In this document: piece after piece, positions 26,919-36,377 of the stretch
Layout: every line of letters starts with the position of its first letter
Numbering within the stretch: the stretch's first letter is position 1
From: Bacteroidota bacterium
GTDB lineage: Bacteria > Bacteroidota > Bacteroidia > Bacteroidales > Lentimicrobiaceae
Assembly: GCA_009773455.1 (NCBI GenBank)
Contig: WSXU01000018.1
Coordinates: 1-64,000, forward strand
Length of the DNA stretch: 64,000 bases
Direction of reading: 5' to 3'
Notes under the pieces: model-generated
The model's input: only the letters and a program-made list of their open reading frames with translations
What the model was told of the DNA's origin: nothing
Database searches by the model: none
Translations under genes and position numbers: made by a program

Positions 26919-27164
26919 CCCTGTGGCTTCGATACAATTTGCAGCCGGATTGTTTTCGCTTAACCAGAAAAAAAAGCAAATCATTCTGCCACCGTCACAT
27001 CTTATCAGAAGGGCTCCCGGCCTATGGAGGGAAAAGTGCATATCAACCAAAACGCGCAGTGGCGGGCAAGCTTTAATTGGGTGCATTTGAATTCAATCCA
27101 GGCTTCAGAGTTCGCATCAGAAGGTAAGATGCGAACCAACGAAGATTGTTTTCGCTTAACCAGG
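26919..27164. repeat. Long repeat, copy B
   Basis: Near-copy of 26353-26599 in the same orientation. It is preceded by a block (26821-26913) that also precedes copy C (27290-27376). Confidence 0.8.
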
Positions 27165-27380
27165 GTTAAATAAATCCGAAATCCGCAATCCAAAATCCGA
27201 AATCCAAAATCCCACCTCCTTTGGCAACTTGCCCCGCTTTTTCAGCGGGGGGGGCAGGCGAAATCCGAAATAGTATGTTAGACATTTGAAATTAGAATTT
27301 AGAAATTAACTTTCTCCTTGTCTCCATTTCTCCACCTCGCCTGGTCTCTATCTTTAAATCCGAATTCCGAATTCCACAAC

Positions 27381-27429
27381 CCCTGTGGCTTCGATACGAT
27401 TTGCAACCGATTGTTTTCGCTTAACCAGG
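27381..27429. repeat. Long repeat, internally deleted copy C
   Basis: It has the first 30 or so bases of copies A and B, then goes straight to a single 'ttgttttcgcttaaccagg'. This is what recombination between the two internal direct repeats of a full copy would leave. Confidence 0.7.
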
Positions 27430-27597
27430 ATAAAAAAGCAAATCACTCAGCCACCTTCCATCCTGCATGTTAAATAAATCCGAAATCCGCAATCCAAAAT
27501 CCGAAATCCAAAATCCCACCGCCTTTGGGGGGCAGGCGAAATCCGCAATCCAAAATCCTTTTAAACTTCCGATATTTGCCATATAAAAATCACCTTA

Positions 27598-28809
27598 ATG
27601 TCATTCATCAAACGCTTTACCAGCAGCAGCATCATTACCCGCAGCATTCTGCTCGTTTCACTGGTCAGCTTTTTCAACGACATCGGCAGTGAGATGCTTT
27701 ACCCGGTGATGCCGGTTTTCCTCCGCTCGATAGGGTTCTCTGTGCTGCTGATCGGTCTGCTCGAAGGTTTTGCGGAAGCGACTGCCGGAATCAGCAAGGG
27801 CTATTTCGGTAACCTTTCCGACAAGGCCGGCCGCAGGGTGCCTTTCGTCAGATTTGGCTATCTGCTCAGCGCACTCTCTAAGCCAATGATGGCAGCATTT
27901 ACCTGGGTTTGGTGGATATTTCTGGCCCGCACCACCGACAGGCTGGGAAAAGGGATACGTACCAGCGCCCGCGACGCCCTGCTCAGCGACGAAACCACAC
28001 CGGAAAACAAAGGAAGGGTATTCGGATTTCACCGGGCTTTCGACACCCTTGGCGCTGCCATCGGACCCATGCTGGCATTGCTTTACCTGTATTTCAGACC
28101 GGGTGAATATAAACTGCTGTTTGTCCTCGCGTTCCTGCCGGGGCTGGTATCTGTATTTATAACACTTTTCCTTCACGACAAAACCAGAGAAAACCGGGCT
28201 TCCATTTCACGACCGGGGTTTTTCAGTTTCCTGTCGTACCGGCACCGGGCACCGTTGCCCTATAAAATGCTGGTCGGGGGACTGCTGGCATTTACCCTGT
28301 TCAACAGTTCGGATGCCTTTCTCCTGCTGGGATTGAAAGAGCAGGGAATCAGTGATACCGCGATGATCGGATATTATATTTTTTATAACCTGGTTTATGC
28401 GATGGTTGCCTATCCGATCGGCATTCTCGCCGACAGGCTCGGACTTTACAAAACACTGATTGCCGGCCTGCTGGTTTTCTCACTGGTCTATACAGGCATG
28501 GGATTCGCGGCCGGATTCTGGATCTTTGGTGTGCTATTTATGCTTTACGGAATATATGCGGCAGCCACCGAAGGGGTGTCGAAGGCGCTGATCACCAACA
28601 TCAGCAGGAAGGAAGATACCGCAACTGCCCTGGGATTCTACAATGCGCTGTCCAGTTTATTCACGATGCTGGCCAGCACCCTGGCAGGGCTGATCTGGTA
28701 TAATTTCGGATCTGCGGCCATGTTCATATTTTCAGGCGCAGGCGTTCTGATAACTGCAGCATACCTTTCGTGGGCACGACTGAAGGTTCAGATAACAGAT
28801 AACAGGTAA
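27598..28809 (+). CDS. MFS transporter
   Basis: A 403-residue membrane protein with about 12 helices of the major facilitator superfamily. The loop between helices 2 and 3 has 'GYFGNLSDKAGRRVPFVRFGYLL', a good MFS motif A, and 'ARTTDRLGKGIRTSARDALLSDET' follows in the first half. It resembles Bacteroidota/Proteobacteria MFS proteins of unknown substrate. The last codons and the stop fall inside an AACAGAT/AACAACT repeat, so the C-terminus may have been shaped by repeat insertion. It stands alone on the plus strand after the repeat island. Confidence 0.88.
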   Translation: MSFIKRFTSSSIITRSILLVSLVSFFNDIGSEMLYPVMPVFLRSIGFSVLLIGLLEGFAEATAGISKGYFGNLSDKAGRRVPFVRFGYLLSALSKPMMAAFTWVWWIFLARTTDRLGKGIRTSARDALLSDETTPENKGRVFGFHRAFDTLGAAIGPMLALLYLYFRPGEYKLLFVLAFLPGLVSVFITLFLHDKTRENRASISRPGFFSFLSYRHRAPLPYKMLVGGLLAFTLFNSSDAFLLLGLKEQGISDTAMIGYYIFYNLVYAMVAYPIGILADRLGLYKTLIAGLLVFSLVYTGMGFAAGFWIFGVLFMLYGIYAAATEGVSKALITNISRKEDTATALGFYNALSSLFTMLASTLAGLIWYNFGSAAMFIFSGAGVLITAAYLSWARLKVQITDNR

Positions 28810-28850
28810 CAACTAACAACTAACAACTAACAACTAACAGGTAACAGGGT
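28806..28850. repeat. AACAACT heptamer tandem repeat at the MFS stop
   Basis: The repeat begins within the last codons of the MFS gene and supplies its TAA stop. Confidence 0.8.
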
Positions 28851-29018
28851 ACAATTTTCAATTTCTAATTTCTAATATCAAACCCATTCACATTTGTTAA
28901 ACTGCCTGCTGGTTTACCTGTCTTCAAAGGCAGCTAAACTGTTGACTGTCTGTTGAGAATGATGATCAGTCAGTATAAAATTACCGGTTTAAACCAACAA
29001 TTTAACGACTAAAAACAA

Positions 29019-29037
29019 GCCCTGAAACGAACAGGGC
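29019..29037 (-). terminator. Possible terminator of the minus-strand PHP gene
   Basis: A hairpin with arms GCCCTG/CAGGGC and a 7-base loop. On the minus strand it is followed by TTGTTTTT. It lies about 560 bp past the end of the PHP gene, so the link is tentative. Confidence 0.4.
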
Positions 29038-29080
29038 ATAGAACCGATCAGGTCGCTGTCTTTCGCTTAAATCGCTCCAT

Positions 29081-29520
29081 CGCTCTATTAAGCCACACAG
29101 CTATTAAATATCTGGATAACAGTCAATCTTTTTCACCACAATAGCCACAATAGGGCACATAGTATTTGTTATCGTTTTTTGTAGCTTGTTGTCGCTCATT
29201 CGCTGAGGCCAACTACTTTCGCTGAAGTCGCTGAAGTCGCACTATCGCTGAAGTCGCTCAGTCGCTCTATTAAGCCACACAGCTATTAAATAACTGGATA
29301 ACAGTCAATCTTTTTCACCACAATAGCCACAATAGGGCACATAGTATTTTTGATCGTTTTTTGTTGCTGGTTGTCGCTGAAGTCGCTGAAGTCGCACTAT
29401 CGCTGAAGTCGCTCATTCGCTCTATTAAGCCACACAGCTATTAAATAGCTGGATGACAGTCAATCTTCTTCACCACAATAGCCACTATAGGGCACATAGT
29501 ATTTTTGATCTTTTCTCTGG
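29081..29520. repeat. Three tandem copies of a ~155-182-bp repeat
   Basis: Copies begin at about 29081, 29263 and 29418, each at 'cgctctattaagccacacag'. They continue through 'cagtcaatcttt', 'caccacaatagcca' and 'gggcacatagtatttt'. TCGCTGAAG 9-bp units join them. No coding function is seen. The segment 'agccacaatagggcacatag' resembles 'gtgccctattgtgcctatgtgg' near 321-343, reversed. Confidence 0.75.
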
Positions 29521-29600
29521 ATGGGAGTCACTGAAGTCGCCTTCTTTCGCGCGAAAAAAATGAAACCTATAAACAGCGTAACGAGAAAATCCGACCCTGT

Positions 29601-30707
29601 TCAGAAACGGATCGTAACTTCCAGTTTCTGATCGGGGGCAACGAACATGTTGTCGACAGTAAACCCCAGGGGTAAGGAGAGTTTCCCGGGTCCGCCGAGC
29701 TGCCGTGGCGTTACCGATAGCACTATGGTTGAATGGGCAGGCAGATCAAGCGGGTAAATCAGGTGGTTTTTCATCGCATCCTTTCCGGGAATCAGCCTGA
29801 AATCAATATCGCTGTAATTGGTCAGGAATATGCTGTGCTGTTCCGACCCTGAAGCCGCTGCATTAACTTCCTGCCCGACGCAGGCAGCGAACAGGGCTTT
29901 CAGCCACTCCTGGCGACCGTATAGGTTTCCATCGAACAAAACAGCAGTATTTCCTTCCTTCAGGGCACTCTTAACCCCCTCAACCGAACGTTCCCGGGCA
30001 AAAACCAGGGTTAACGGCCTTTTCACCGGCCCCGATGAAATGTACTCCTGGAAGATTGAGCCATGGATATCGGAATTCCCCATGATGGTGAGGTTTTTCT
30101 CCAGCGCCCATGCAAATGCTTCAGGGTAGTACTCCCGGTAATTCACGATTTCGATGCCCTGGATCAGGCCCTGTTCAAGCAAACGGGTATGTTCATCAAA
30201 CCATAACGTGGTATCGGGTTGCTGGGCTTTCCATCCGGGATGGTTCCAGAAAACAAAAGCGCCCTGTTTTCCGGCTTCGGCAAACGCATCCTGCCAGTTG
30301 GCCGTATCGAGTTTATTGACATCCTTCAGGAAAAGTGCGTTGGAATGTCCGGGAGGCATTTTGCGGGTAATCTCACCTCCGCGGATCAGCAGTAACCCCA
30401 GCTCTTTCGCCTTATCTGCGGCAAGCACATAGGGCCGGTTCCGGTCATCTCCTACATCATCCTTATTGGGTTGATATTCCACATGATCGGTTAGTGCTAT
30501 CACATCCAGCCCTTCCTGCCAGGCTTCAATTACACGCAGCTCAGGCCATACCAGCCCATCGGAAAACACCGTGTGCATATGAAAATCGCCCTTCAGGGTA
30601 TGGTATCCGGGAATATCGGGAATGTTTATATTTTGACGGGGCCCGTCCTGGGCAGGCAACGACAGGGTTAAACCTGCGGTCAACAGCAACAATGCAAATC
30701 GTTTCAT
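29601..30707 (-). CDS. Exported PHP-domain phosphoesterase
   Basis: A 368-residue protein with a signal peptide (about residues 1-19, 'LLLLTAGLTLSLPAQD'), then a PHP metal-dependent phosphoesterase domain. 'LKGDFHMHTVFSDG' gives the HxH motif, 'VIALTDHVEYQP' the next metal ligands, and 'FWNHPGW' and 'GNSDIHG' the later His and Asp ligands. The C-terminal 100 residues look like a beta-rich domain. Periplasmic or lipid-exposed phosphodiester hydrolysis is likely; the substrate is unknown. Relatives include Sb-PDE-type phosphodiesterases. Confidence 0.82.
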   Translation of the reverse strand: MKRFALLLLTAGLTLSLPAQDGPRQNINIPDIPGYHTLKGDFHMHTVFSDGLVWPELRVIEAWQEGLDVIALTDHVEYQPNKDDVGDDRNRPYVLAADKAKELGLLLIRGGEITRKMPPGHSNALFLKDVNKLDTANWQDAFAEAGKQGAFVFWNHPGWKAQQPDTTLWFDEHTRLLEQGLIQGIEIVNYREYYPEAFAWALEKNLTIMGNSDIHGSIFQEYISSGPVKRPLTLVFARERSVEGVKSALKEGNTAVLFDGNLYGRQEWLKALFAACVGQEVNAAASGSEQHSIFLTNYSDIDFRLIPGKDAMKNHLIYPLDLPAHSTIVLSVTPRQLGGPGKLSLPLGFTVDNMFVAPDQKLEVTIRF

Positions 30708-30836
30708 CGAAATGGAGATATAATGACAGCAAAGATGTGGAAAAAACCTGAAGTATCTGAAATTTATTGACTGCCGGGAACCGGTCCGGGCTCAGGGGAC
30801 TTTTTAACCTTAAAAGGCTACACTAACAAGGGCTGA

Positions 30837-31430
30837 CTAAACACTAACCCTGGTTGACAGCGGATGGTTACCAACCACTTTTGGCAACCCGAAATTCTCA
30901 GGAAAACGGGCCTGTTTGTTTTTATAGAAAGACGTAATCATCGCAAAGTCAGCATCGTAATCACCGCTGGGGTAGAACGCCGGCCCGAAACCGCCCTCCT
31001 TGTTTTTGTAATCCAGAAATCCCATCACTACCGGTACCCCGGCACTGTGGGCGATAAAATAAAATCCGCGTTTCCAGTTCCGGTTTAACTTCCGGGTACC
31101 CTCGGGTGTTATGGTGAGGATGAGTTCCTTTCTCCGCTGGAATTCCTCGGTGAGCTGATGAACCACATTGCTGCTGTGCCTTCTGTCAACAGCGATACCA
31201 CCCATAGCCCTGAGGATGGGTCCTGTAAAACGATTGAAAGCTTCCTTCTTGATCAGAAAATATGAGCTGTAGCCAAGCGAACAATACCCCAGCCAGCCAT
31301 ACAGGAAATCGATGTTTGAAGTATGGGGAGCCATCATTACCACGCATTTCGGCGTGTTTTCAGGGATATCTCCGGTGATTTTCCAGCCAAGGATCCTGAG
31401 AACAAGTAATGCCAGTTTCTTTTTGATCAT
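30837..31430 (-). CDS. 1-acylglycerol-3-phosphate acyltransferase-like protein
   Basis: A 197-residue PlsC-family protein. The acyltransferase motif H(X4)D is seen in 'MMAPHTSNIDFLYG' and the second block in 'ITPEGTRKLN'. It is shorter than typical PlsC and lacks an obvious N-terminal membrane anchor, although the first 20 residues are hydrophobic. It overlaps the PfkB kinase stop by 4 bp (ATGA), so the two are co-translated. It probably acylates a phospholipid or other polar lipid. Confidence 0.82.
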   Translation of the reverse strand: MIKKKLALLVLRILGWKITGDIPENTPKCVVMMAPHTSNIDFLYGWLGYCSLGYSSYFLIKKEAFNRFTGPILRAMGGIAVDRRHSSNVVHQLTEEFQRRKELILTITPEGTRKLNRNWKRGFYFIAHSAGVPVVMGFLDYKNKEGGFGPAFYPSGDYDADFAMITSFYKNKQARFPENFGLPKVVGNHPLSTRVSV

Positions 31431-32326
31431 GTTTCTGCTGAAGTATGGTCCGGCCGGCCGATAAAATTTTCACGGCTCCGGCAAACTTCCGATGCAAATA
31501 TAACAGCCCTGCCGATAGCTTCGTCCCAAAAAGTGGCAGAAAGATCATTTTTCCCCATTCCGTGTAACCCGGTGACAAATCCTGCATTGAAACTATCACC
31601 TGCCCCAATGGTACTAACCACCTCTACCTGAGGCGTATCATAATGTTTTACAGATGCTCCGGTAAATACATCCACCCCTTCCCTGTTCCGTGTACAGATC
31701 ATGTGGTTGCAGCCATGCTCCCGTGTAAATTCCCAGGCCTGAAAGCAATCAGTAGCTCCTGCAATAAGACTGAAATCTTCGTCCGAGCCCCTGGTAAAAT
31801 CGGCAAGGCCAATGTTTTCGATTATAAAAGGGAGGGCCTCAGGCAATGAGCCAAGATGTGACTTTCTGAAATTCGGATCGTAGTATACCCAGGCACCTGC
31901 TTTGGCAGCAGCCATTGCAAGACGGGTAATATTCGCGCGGTTTCGCGGATTCACTGAATAAAAGGACCCAAACACAAAAACATCGCCGGGACTGAATTGT
32001 GGGAGAGGAAATTCAGGAGCCTGAACAGGCATATGATGATAAAACTGGTAAGAGGCATCTCCTGCTTCATTCAGAAAAGCCAGGGCCAGGGTAGTATTAC
32101 CTTTGTATGTATGCATATGCCTGGTTGATATTCCATTGGAATCCAGAAAAGCCGAAATTACCGATCCTACCGCATCACTCCCTGTTTCGCTGATCAGGGT
32201 AACTTTTTGTCCAAAACGCGCAACTGATACCGCCACATTAAGCATGCTTCCACCCGGCACAGCCCATGCAGGCTGACCATTTACAAAGATTATGTCGTAT
32301 AGGCTTTCGCCGATGCACCAGATCAT
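31427..32326 (-). CDS. PfkB-family carbohydrate kinase
   Basis: A ribokinase-like kinase of about 299 residues. The N-terminal 'VPGGSMLNVAVSVARFG' and C-terminal 'STIGAGDSFNAGFVTGL', which contains the catalytic Asp and anion hole, are the two PfkB signatures. It resembles fructokinases, but the sugar cannot be assigned. I chose the ATG at 32326; the TTG four codons earlier lies in the AACAACT repeat that directly abuts this gene. The acyltransferase gene follows with a 4-bp overlap. Confidence 0.87.
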   Translation of the reverse strand: MIWCIGESLYDIIFVNGQPAWAVPGGSMLNVAVSVARFGQKVTLISETGSDAVGSVISAFLDSNGISTRHMHTYKGNTTLALAFLNEAGDASYQFYHHMPVQAPEFPLPQFSPGDVFVFGSFYSVNPRNRANITRLAMAAAKAGAWVYYDPNFRKSHLGSLPEALPFIIENIGLADFTRGSDEDFSLIAGATDCFQAWEFTREHGCNHMICTRNREGVDVFTGASVKHYDTPQVEVVSTIGAGDSFNAGFVTGLHGMGKNDLSATFWDEAIGRAVIFASEVCRSRENFIGRPDHTSAET

Positions 32327-32549
32327 GTCAACTAACAACTAACAACTAACAACTAACAACTAACAATTAACAACTAACAACTAACAGATAACAGTTTTTT
32401 ACTCCCTACCCGCCTGCGGAGGGCGGGCTCCCTACTCCTTACTCAAAAATTGTCACCCTGAGCGTAGTCGAAGGGCCTTACTCCTTACTCCTTACTCCCT
32501 ACTCCCTACTCCCTACTTCCTACTCCTTACTCCTTACTCAAAACCTCAA
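32327..32549. repeat. Heptamer tracks between the kinase and porU
   Basis: AACAACT units (32330-32392), then 'cgcctgcggagggcgggc' and CTCCCTA/CTCCTTA heptamers (32400-32420 and 32478-32540). The element 'ttgtcaccctgagcgtagtcgaagggcc' (32448-32476) lies between them. No gene. Confidence 0.75.
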
Positions 32550-35500
32550 CTATCTTGCAAACAAAACTTTAACCGTATTGCTGATGGTATTTCCGTTGCG
32601 GTCGCGAACCCTGAGGCGGCAGAGGTAAAGCCCGTTTCGTACAAACGTACCGGCTGCATTGCAGCCATCCCATTTGATGTTACCGGCTACGTAGCCTTCC
32701 GAAGCAACGGTGAGTGGTCCGATCACCCGCACCTGCTCACCGGTGAGAGAATATATGTTCATTTCAACTGTAAACACCCCGTCGAACTGGTTATGGCCGA
32801 ATCTGAACCATACATCGCCCGAAGAGGGATTCGGGTAAGCCTTTACTTCATCCACGGCAAGTATAATGTTCCGCTTCACCACAAAGGTGATGCTGGCAGA
32901 GGATGAATTATTGAATACATCCCAGGCTTTGAGGGTGAGTGTATGCTCGCCTTCGGGCAGGTTAAAATACTGGTACCTCACCACGCCCGACTGGTAACTG
33001 TCGAGGTCGGCCGAATAATAGTCGTTGAGCAATACAGAACTGTAACTGTCGCCATCGATGGTGGCCACGATGTCGTGTCCGATGCCGTTACCTGCCGTGT
33101 TTATGCCGCTTTCGTCGTATAGGAAGGCCAGCAGTTTGGGGTTTTCGCTGGTTAAATCACCATCGTTGAAGGTAGTGTCATTGATAAACAACCTGATTTC
33201 AGGTCCGGTAAGGTCTGTATCGGGCTGATTTACCGAACCACCGATGGTTAAACTATCGTAGTATCCGTGAGCGTCGTCAGTTCCGTTTGAGGCATAATAA
33301 CTGATTTTCCCATTACCGAAACTGTAGTCAATATCGCGCGGCACAGGGAAAGTAAAAGAAAACTTTCCGGCTTCAACCGAGGCTTTGCCCTGGTACAGGA
33401 TACTTTTCTGCACCATAAAATCAACGGCATAGCTGTCGTAATCCTGACCAAGCGTACGAACCTTTGTGGGCTTGTCGTAAACTTTGACATAGACAGTACC
33501 ATTGAAACCGGTAAGAAGCTGATTGTGTACATCCTGAACTTCACCTTCAACGGTGGCCAGTGTATTGGCAAACAGGGTGTCGGCCGATACTGCAGTGGTC
33601 ACCACTTTATGCTTCGGGTAAGGTAACCTGAGTGAAGGGTCGCCGAAAAGTGTGAGGTGCCGGTTGTTGGCCGAAAGGGTGTTGTCGTTTTTGGTAAAGC
33701 GGAGTATGTCGCCCAGCCGTGGGTAGATACCGGTTTCTGAATTCAGAACGGTATCCATAAAACTCAGGTTGAGGGCTGCATTGTAAGATGCGAATGCCAG
33801 GCGGGTGGTGGTGATCATCGACATCGCCCCACCTTCAGGATTCAAGAAAACCAGTTCACCGGCAGAAGTAAGTGCCGGGTTGTCGAAGCGGGCAAATTCG
33901 CAGGTGGCTGTGAAAAAGACGCCCATTTTTTCATAGTTCGTCCATCCATTGATGTCCGACAACTCAAGAACCCGTTCATCGGCCCAGCCGACTTCACCTC
34001 CGTGGCCGATGTAGTTGGTGATCAACGCGCCCTTCTCAACACGGGTTACAATTTCACGGTTTACATCCGGATAACGGCTTCCGCCCGGAGTGGATTGCTG
34101 CTTATACGCATCAAAATAGATCTTTTCAATATTATAAACCGGAAACTTGTCCTTCATACTGGCAATCAGTGTTTCCGCCTGTTCAAGGTGCAGGTTTTTA
34201 TTCTGGTCATCGGCAATCACAATCAGGGTATTTCGCCAGTCGCCATGCGTCTCCGAAGGATTGTTGAGGTAGTGTTCTATTTTATCGACCGCAATTTTTG
34301 CCTGGGCTATTGTCCTGACAGGAAGACGCCCGGTAGCAACGTCCAGTAGTCCGGTGGTCTGGTTGGCACCTTCGCCTTCATCGAGCAGGCCGAAATAATC
34401 ATCCGACAGGAAGGAAGCCACCGGCCTTACCGAATTGTCGCTCTGGAAAGTCGGGATAAAACAGGAATTGTTGTTGATCCTGTTTTTGACATCGTAGGAG
34501 GCATTGCCGAACAACAGCAGGTATTGCGGTTGCATCGATCCGCTGCCACGATCGTAAAGCATTTTCATGAAATCGCGGATGGCTGTAATATCCTGAATCC
34601 CGGAGGAAAACTCATTGTAAACCTCCGGAAGGGAGACCACTGCCACCGAAACATCGCCCATGTTGTTGTGAAGCATCGCCAGGCGCTGTGCTTCCGAAGC
34701 AAAATCGGGATGCGTGAGAACAATCATATCGTAATTGCCTGTTCCGTGAAGGTTCTGATTTGCAATCTTACCACCGGGTGTTACACTCATATAGGAGGAT
34801 CCGTCAAAGGCAACAAATTCAATCAGCTTATCCGTAGTCCGTCTGAAGGTATACTGATCGCCGACTTTTGTGAGTTTAACTGACTTTGCATTCGTAATGT
34901 CACTCAGATCCCAGAGTTCGAGACCATCAACCGCATTGCTCATGGTGAATGAGGTGAGCTTATCGGGACCAACAGTCATCGGATCGCGGAAAGCAAACTG
35001 CCCGCCGGGAAACCTGAGGTTACACCGTACATTCAGCGCAACAAAGTCGAGCCAGCCAAGGGCCGTATTGTTGGGTGGATTGAATCGTACCTGAACCTGA
35101 AGGGTGTTCGACTGGGAGGTAAAAGTCGCCGAAGTAGCCAGTTCACGGGCAAAATCGTTCGAACCGGTAATTCCGGCCATGGTATTGGTTGCAACCACTT
35201 CGCTGTTTACCAGAATGTTGTACGACAACTGCGATGTAGCCCTTCCTGCAAACCCATAACGGACCACCACAGGCTGACTGAGGTCCATGTCGGGGAAATT
35301 ATAAACCGGCAGGCTGAATGTCTTGTTGTAATAATCGAGTTTCTCACCGTACCATTTGCGTCCGCTCTTGATCAGGCTGAGGTCATCGTTTTCGTGCACA
35401 ACATAGGAAGTATAGGCAACGGAATAGGAATTCGGTTCACCTGCAGGAACTGCATCCTCCTGAACCCTCTTGCCGGGCACAGGACCAATGGTTACAAAGT

Positions 35501-36347
35501 AACACGCTTCATCGGCATAAAAGTGGGTAACATGTTCCATCCTTGACGAGAAGGGGTTCATATTCCAGCTCCGGGTTCCTTTTCCATAAAACAACACATA
35601 ATCACCATTTGCAAAAACACCGGGGTTTGCAGTAACAACCCTGATGGCATTCTCGGCCAGATCATCGATGCGCTCAGTGCCGGCTGCTTCACTCAGCAAT
35701 TCACCCCCGTTGCCGAAAATCCTGATCATATCAGGGTTCAGTCCGTTCATGCTGATGCCCAGGTTCCTGAGATCATCGTAGGTCAGCCTGTAAATACCAT
35801 CTTCTTTAACATATACTTTGTACCAGTCACCGCTTGCCAGCACCGAATTGGATGCATAGGTATGTTCACTTTTCAATGTGGTCGCAGCTTTTTCACCGGT
35901 GATTTCAAGGGTAAAGGATTTTACTTTCGAAATGGTTCCCGTCGCAGGATTTATTCCGAATGGCACCACACTGAAGACTGCCCTGGGTTTTCCACGTTCC
36001 TTCATCAGGCTGACCTTTGGATCCGGGGCTACAGGAAATGTCATCCCCATGGTCAACTGCTTCTCGGTTTCTGTCAGTTCAATGTACTCAACCTGGCTCA
36101 GCCGTGCACTTACAGCAGCCGTTTCCTGATCCAGCGGAAATACACGGCTGTAGCAGGGCAGGATATTTTCAGGAAGACCGGGGTACTGTGCATCCCTGAA
36201 TGAAGGGGCAAGTACACTTGAATCGTTGCCCATAACGAGAGGGGCTGGTGATTCCCATTCAACTGAGATAGTGTAGGTTCCCTGGGCCCGGATTGTTCCG
36301 GCAGAGGCGTATATAAGGAAAAAGAGGAGAATAGGTTTGAATTTCAT
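32550..36347 (-). CDS. porU: PorU-type C25 peptidase, type IX secretion (copy 1)
   Basis: A 1265-residue exported protein with a signal peptide (about residues 1-21), a long N-terminal beta region, a gingipain-like C25 domain and a C-terminal T9SS sorting domain ending 'VKVLFAR'. The C25 catalytic dyad is visible: His782 in 'IGHGGEVGW' and Cys816 in 'TATCEFARF'. PorU is the sortase that removes the sorting domain from T9SS cargo and attaches anionic LPS at the cell surface. A paralogue of equal length lies directly upstream (36378-40187, 30-bp gap). Which of the two is the true PorU cannot be decided from the sequence. Confidence 0.85.
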   Translation of the reverse strand: MKFKPILLFFLIYASAGTIRAQGTYTISVEWESPAPLVMGNDSSVLAPSFRDAQYPGLPENILPCYSRVFPLDQETAAVSARLSQVEYIELTETEKQLTMGMTFPVAPDPKVSLMKERGKPRAVFSVVPFGINPATGTISKVKSFTLEITGEKAATTLKSEHTYASNSVLASGDWYKVYVKEDGIYRLTYDDLRNLGISMNGLNPDMIRIFGNGGELLSEAAGTERIDDLAENAIRVVTANPGVFANGDYVLFYGKGTRSWNMNPFSSRMEHVTHFYADEACYFVTIGPVPGKRVQEDAVPAGEPNSYSVAYTSYVVHENDDLSLIKSGRKWYGEKLDYYNKTFSLPVYNFPDMDLSQPVVVRYGFAGRATSQLSYNILVNSEVVATNTMAGITGSNDFARELATSATFTSQSNTLQVQVRFNPPNNTALGWLDFVALNVRCNLRFPGGQFAFRDPMTVGPDKLTSFTMSNAVDGLELWDLSDITNAKSVKLTKVGDQYTFRRTTDKLIEFVAFDGSSYMSVTPGGKIANQNLHGTGNYDMIVLTHPDFASEAQRLAMLHNNMGDVSVAVVSLPEVYNEFSSGIQDITAIRDFMKMLYDRGSGSMQPQYLLLFGNASYDVKNRINNNSCFIPTFQSDNSVRPVASFLSDDYFGLLDEGEGANQTTGLLDVATGRLPVRTIAQAKIAVDKIEHYLNNPSETHGDWRNTLIVIADDQNKNLHLEQAETLIASMKDKFPVYNIEKIYFDAYKQQSTPGGSRYPDVNREIVTRVEKGALITNYIGHGGEVGWADERVLELSDINGWTNYEKMGVFFTATCEFARFDNPALTSAGELVFLNPEGGAMSMITTTRLAFASYNAALNLSFMDTVLNSETGIYPRLGDILRFTKNDNTLSANNRHLTLFGDPSLRLPYPKHKVVTTAVSADTLFANTLATVEGEVQDVHNQLLTGFNGTVYVKVYDKPTKVRTLGQDYDSYAVDFMVQKSILYQGKASVEAGKFSFTFPVPRDIDYSFGNGKISYYASNGTDDAHGYYDSLTIGGSVNQPDTDLTGPEIRLFINDTTFNDGDLTSENPKLLAFLYDESGINTAGNGIGHDIVATIDGDSYSSVLLNDYYSADLDSYQSGVVRYQYFNLPEGEHTLTLKAWDVFNNSSSASITFVVKRNIILAVDEVKAYPNPSSGDVWFRFGHNQFDGVFTVEMNIYSLTGEQVRVIGPLTVASEGYVAGNIKWDGCNAAGTFVRNGLYLCRLRVRDRNGNTISNTVKVLFAR

Positions 36348-36377
36348 TTTGAACAGGTTGTTGTGCGTGTGAATTAA

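Larger units (their letters stand above)
25798..27597. repeat. 1.8-kb repeat island
   Basis: No convincing gene. From left to right: TTAGTTG heptamers (about 25949-25983), the 'ggctccgcccggtcagtcaca' element (25991-26011), GCAGTAG-like units near 26190-26270, CGTAAAT heptamers (26299-26346), long-repeat copy A (26353-26599), CCGAAAT/CCGCAAT/CCAAAAT heptamers (26645-26815), a shared block (26821-26913), copy B (26919-27164), more heptamers (27172-27260), a second shared block (27290-27376), the truncated copy C (27381-27429) and further heptamers to 27560. Confidence 0.7.

Noticed and set aside
26293-27086. Two similar reading frames on the minus strand (26293-26520 and 26823-27086)
   Set aside because: They match because they read through the same long repeat; they have no domain and end in heptamer repeats.
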